Virus record (IMG/VR): IMGVR_UViG_3300021185_002040
Coordinates: 1 to 24,063 of that record
Source: a virus
Length of the DNA stretch: 24,063 nucleotides
Direction: 5' to 3' (one strand)
Below, piece by piece: positions 23,478 through 24,063 of the stretch (position 1 is the first letter of the stretch; each line of letters starts with the position of its first letter). The notes beneath the pieces are model-generated. The model made no database searches and was not told where the DNA came from. It saw only the letters and a program-made list of their open reading frames with translations. The position numbers and the translations under genes were made by a program.

Positions 23478-23939
23478 TTATTTAGTTTTGATTCCATATT
23501 GTTTTTCAATGTTATAATTAATTGCTCCTTTTATGGTGTTTTTAGGTGATTTTACCAAAAGCAATAGTCTTGCAATCTCTTCCATAACTTCTTCCTCTTT
23601 TGTCTCCTCGCAATAATAATCACTATATCTTTCTATAAATAATTTTCTAACTAAATCCATATGATACCAATCCAAGCAATTTCCATACATCTGATTAAAA
23701 TCTTCTCCTTTGCCATCATCCCATTGTTTTACCCAATTTAGATATGAAGAATTATCACTAAACATAACTTCATTAACAAGTTCACATATTGTATCGTAGT
23801 ACATCTGATGACCACCTCCTCCATCTAACCAAGCAAAATATTCAAGCCTTACAAGAGGATACATATCTGATGCACACGCACACAGAATCATATCATAATT
23901 TTCTTTACTAATTTGTTTTTGTTTTTCGTTTAATAACAT
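23478..23939 (-). CDS. Early phage protein of unknown function (153 aa)
   Basis: The start at 23939 follows the upstream stop by one nt (TAAtATG). The longer form from 23972 only adds residues encoded by the AACTATATAAT box and the end of the upstream gene. The protein is Cys- and Trp-containing and acidic: ILCACASDMYPLVRLEYFAWLDGG, GHQMYYDTICELVNEVMF, LNWVKQWDDGKGEDF, ETKEEEVMEEIARLL. Several aromatic and helical segments suggest a compact fold, with no known motif. It is the second early gene from the right edge of the window. Confidence 0.75.
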   Translation of the reverse strand: MLLNEKQKQISKENYDMILCACASDMYPLVRLEYFAWLDGGGGHQMYYDTICELVNEVMFSDNSSYLNWVKQWDDGKGEDFNQMYGNCLDWYHMDLVRKLFIERYSDYYCEETKEEEVMEEIARLLLLVKSPKNTIKGAINYNIEKQYGIKTK

Positions 23940-23952
23940 ATTATATAGTTTT
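23940..23952 (-). promoter_or_regulatory. AAAACTATATAAT box directly upstream of ATG 23939
   Basis: This 13-nt box ends at the base before the start codon. The identical box occurs before 23186, and near-identical ones before 23476 (AAAACTAAATAAT), 12833 (AAAACTAAAAAAT) and 20620 (TAAACTATACAAT). Its position next to the start favours a translation-initiation signal. Confidence 0.5.
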
Positions 23953-24063
23953 AACATTTTCGTATTTATCAATCAGACTTTCCAATTTATCTGCATCATA
24001 TTCTTTAGAATAACTACCAATTACACCTCCACTTATAGGATGCTCATTACCCCTTAAATAAGT
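23941..24063 (-). CDS. C-terminal end of a protein whose 5' part lies outside the window
   Basis: The frame is open from the right edge and ends at 23941; 40 residues are visible, including a glycine-rich turn (EHPISGGVIGSYSKEYD) and a C-terminal helix (ADKLESLIDKYENV). Its stop TAA lies one nt before the next ATG. It is too short to identify. Confidence 0.6.
   Translation of the reverse strand, partial: TYLRGNEHPISGGVIGSYSKEYDADKLESLIDKYENVKTI

Noticed and set aside
20366-24063. Longer starts at 20644, 23509 and 23972
   Set aside because: Each adds residues that translate the start-adjacent box or the end of the upstream gene; the inner ATGs give 1-nt or box-sized spacing.
1-24063. tRNA, rRNA, CRISPR array or insertion sequence
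   Set aside because: No cloverleaf, conserved rRNA segment, spaced repeat array or transposase was seen by reading; a tRNAscan or Infernal run would be needed to exclude small RNAs.

Overview
This window is best read as part of a double-stranded DNA tailed-phage genome, or a prophage-like element, infecting a Bacteroidota host, most likely a flavobacterium. The sequence is strongly AT-rich. Starts rarely carry a Shine-Dalgarno sequence, genes are packed with 1-14 bp overlaps, and the single-stranded-DNA-binding candidate resembles the Bacteroidota DUF3127 family. Near the integrase there are TAnnTTTG boxes of the Bacteroidota promoter type. Host assignment is inference from these features. 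No rRNA, tRNA or CRISPR array was seen.

Left arm, + strand (1-11,094), late genes: the 3' part of a large virion-type protein, then a 2,748-residue polyvalent protein with an HEFGH metallopeptidase box, repeated SFQLDG junctions and a membrane-associating C-terminal third. A tightly coupled lysis cassette follows: T7-lysozyme-type amidase, a 55-aa hydrophobic protein, a 46-aa basic protein and a two-TM holin-like protein.

Centre (11,084-12,635): a tyrosine integrase on the - strand, convergent with the holin-like gene and overlapping it by 11 bp. Upstream of it is a 280-bp non-coding region with two TAGTCCC-pair repeats flanking four tandem 11-bp repeats and two promoter-like boxes. This is the best candidate for attP and integrase control.

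Right arm, - strand (24,063 down to 12,636), early genes read right to left. First comes a run of small, mostly acidic proteins of unknown function (24.06-21.25 kb). Then come a DnaA-domain-IV-like protein, a small basic protein and a second tyrosine recombinase. The recombination block is a Rad52/annealase-like protein, a ribbon-helix-helix regulator and a YqaJ/lambda-type exonuclease. The replication block is another DnaA-IV-like helical protein, an OB-fold protein, a winged-helix replication initiator, a T7 gp4-like primase-helicase, a Holliday-resolvase-like nuclease, the SSB-like protein and a DUF1599 protein. Most junctions in the replication block are ATGA or TAAnATG, implying translational coupling in one long early operon.

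Together the genes describe a phage that brings its own origin recognition, helicase-primase, SSB and annealase-exonuclease recombination, can probably integrate, and makes an unusually large ejected or structural polyvalent protein. Five genes or reading frames shorter than about 60 codons (10,345; 10,505; 18,249; 21,246; 22,445) were found by reading overlaps by hand.
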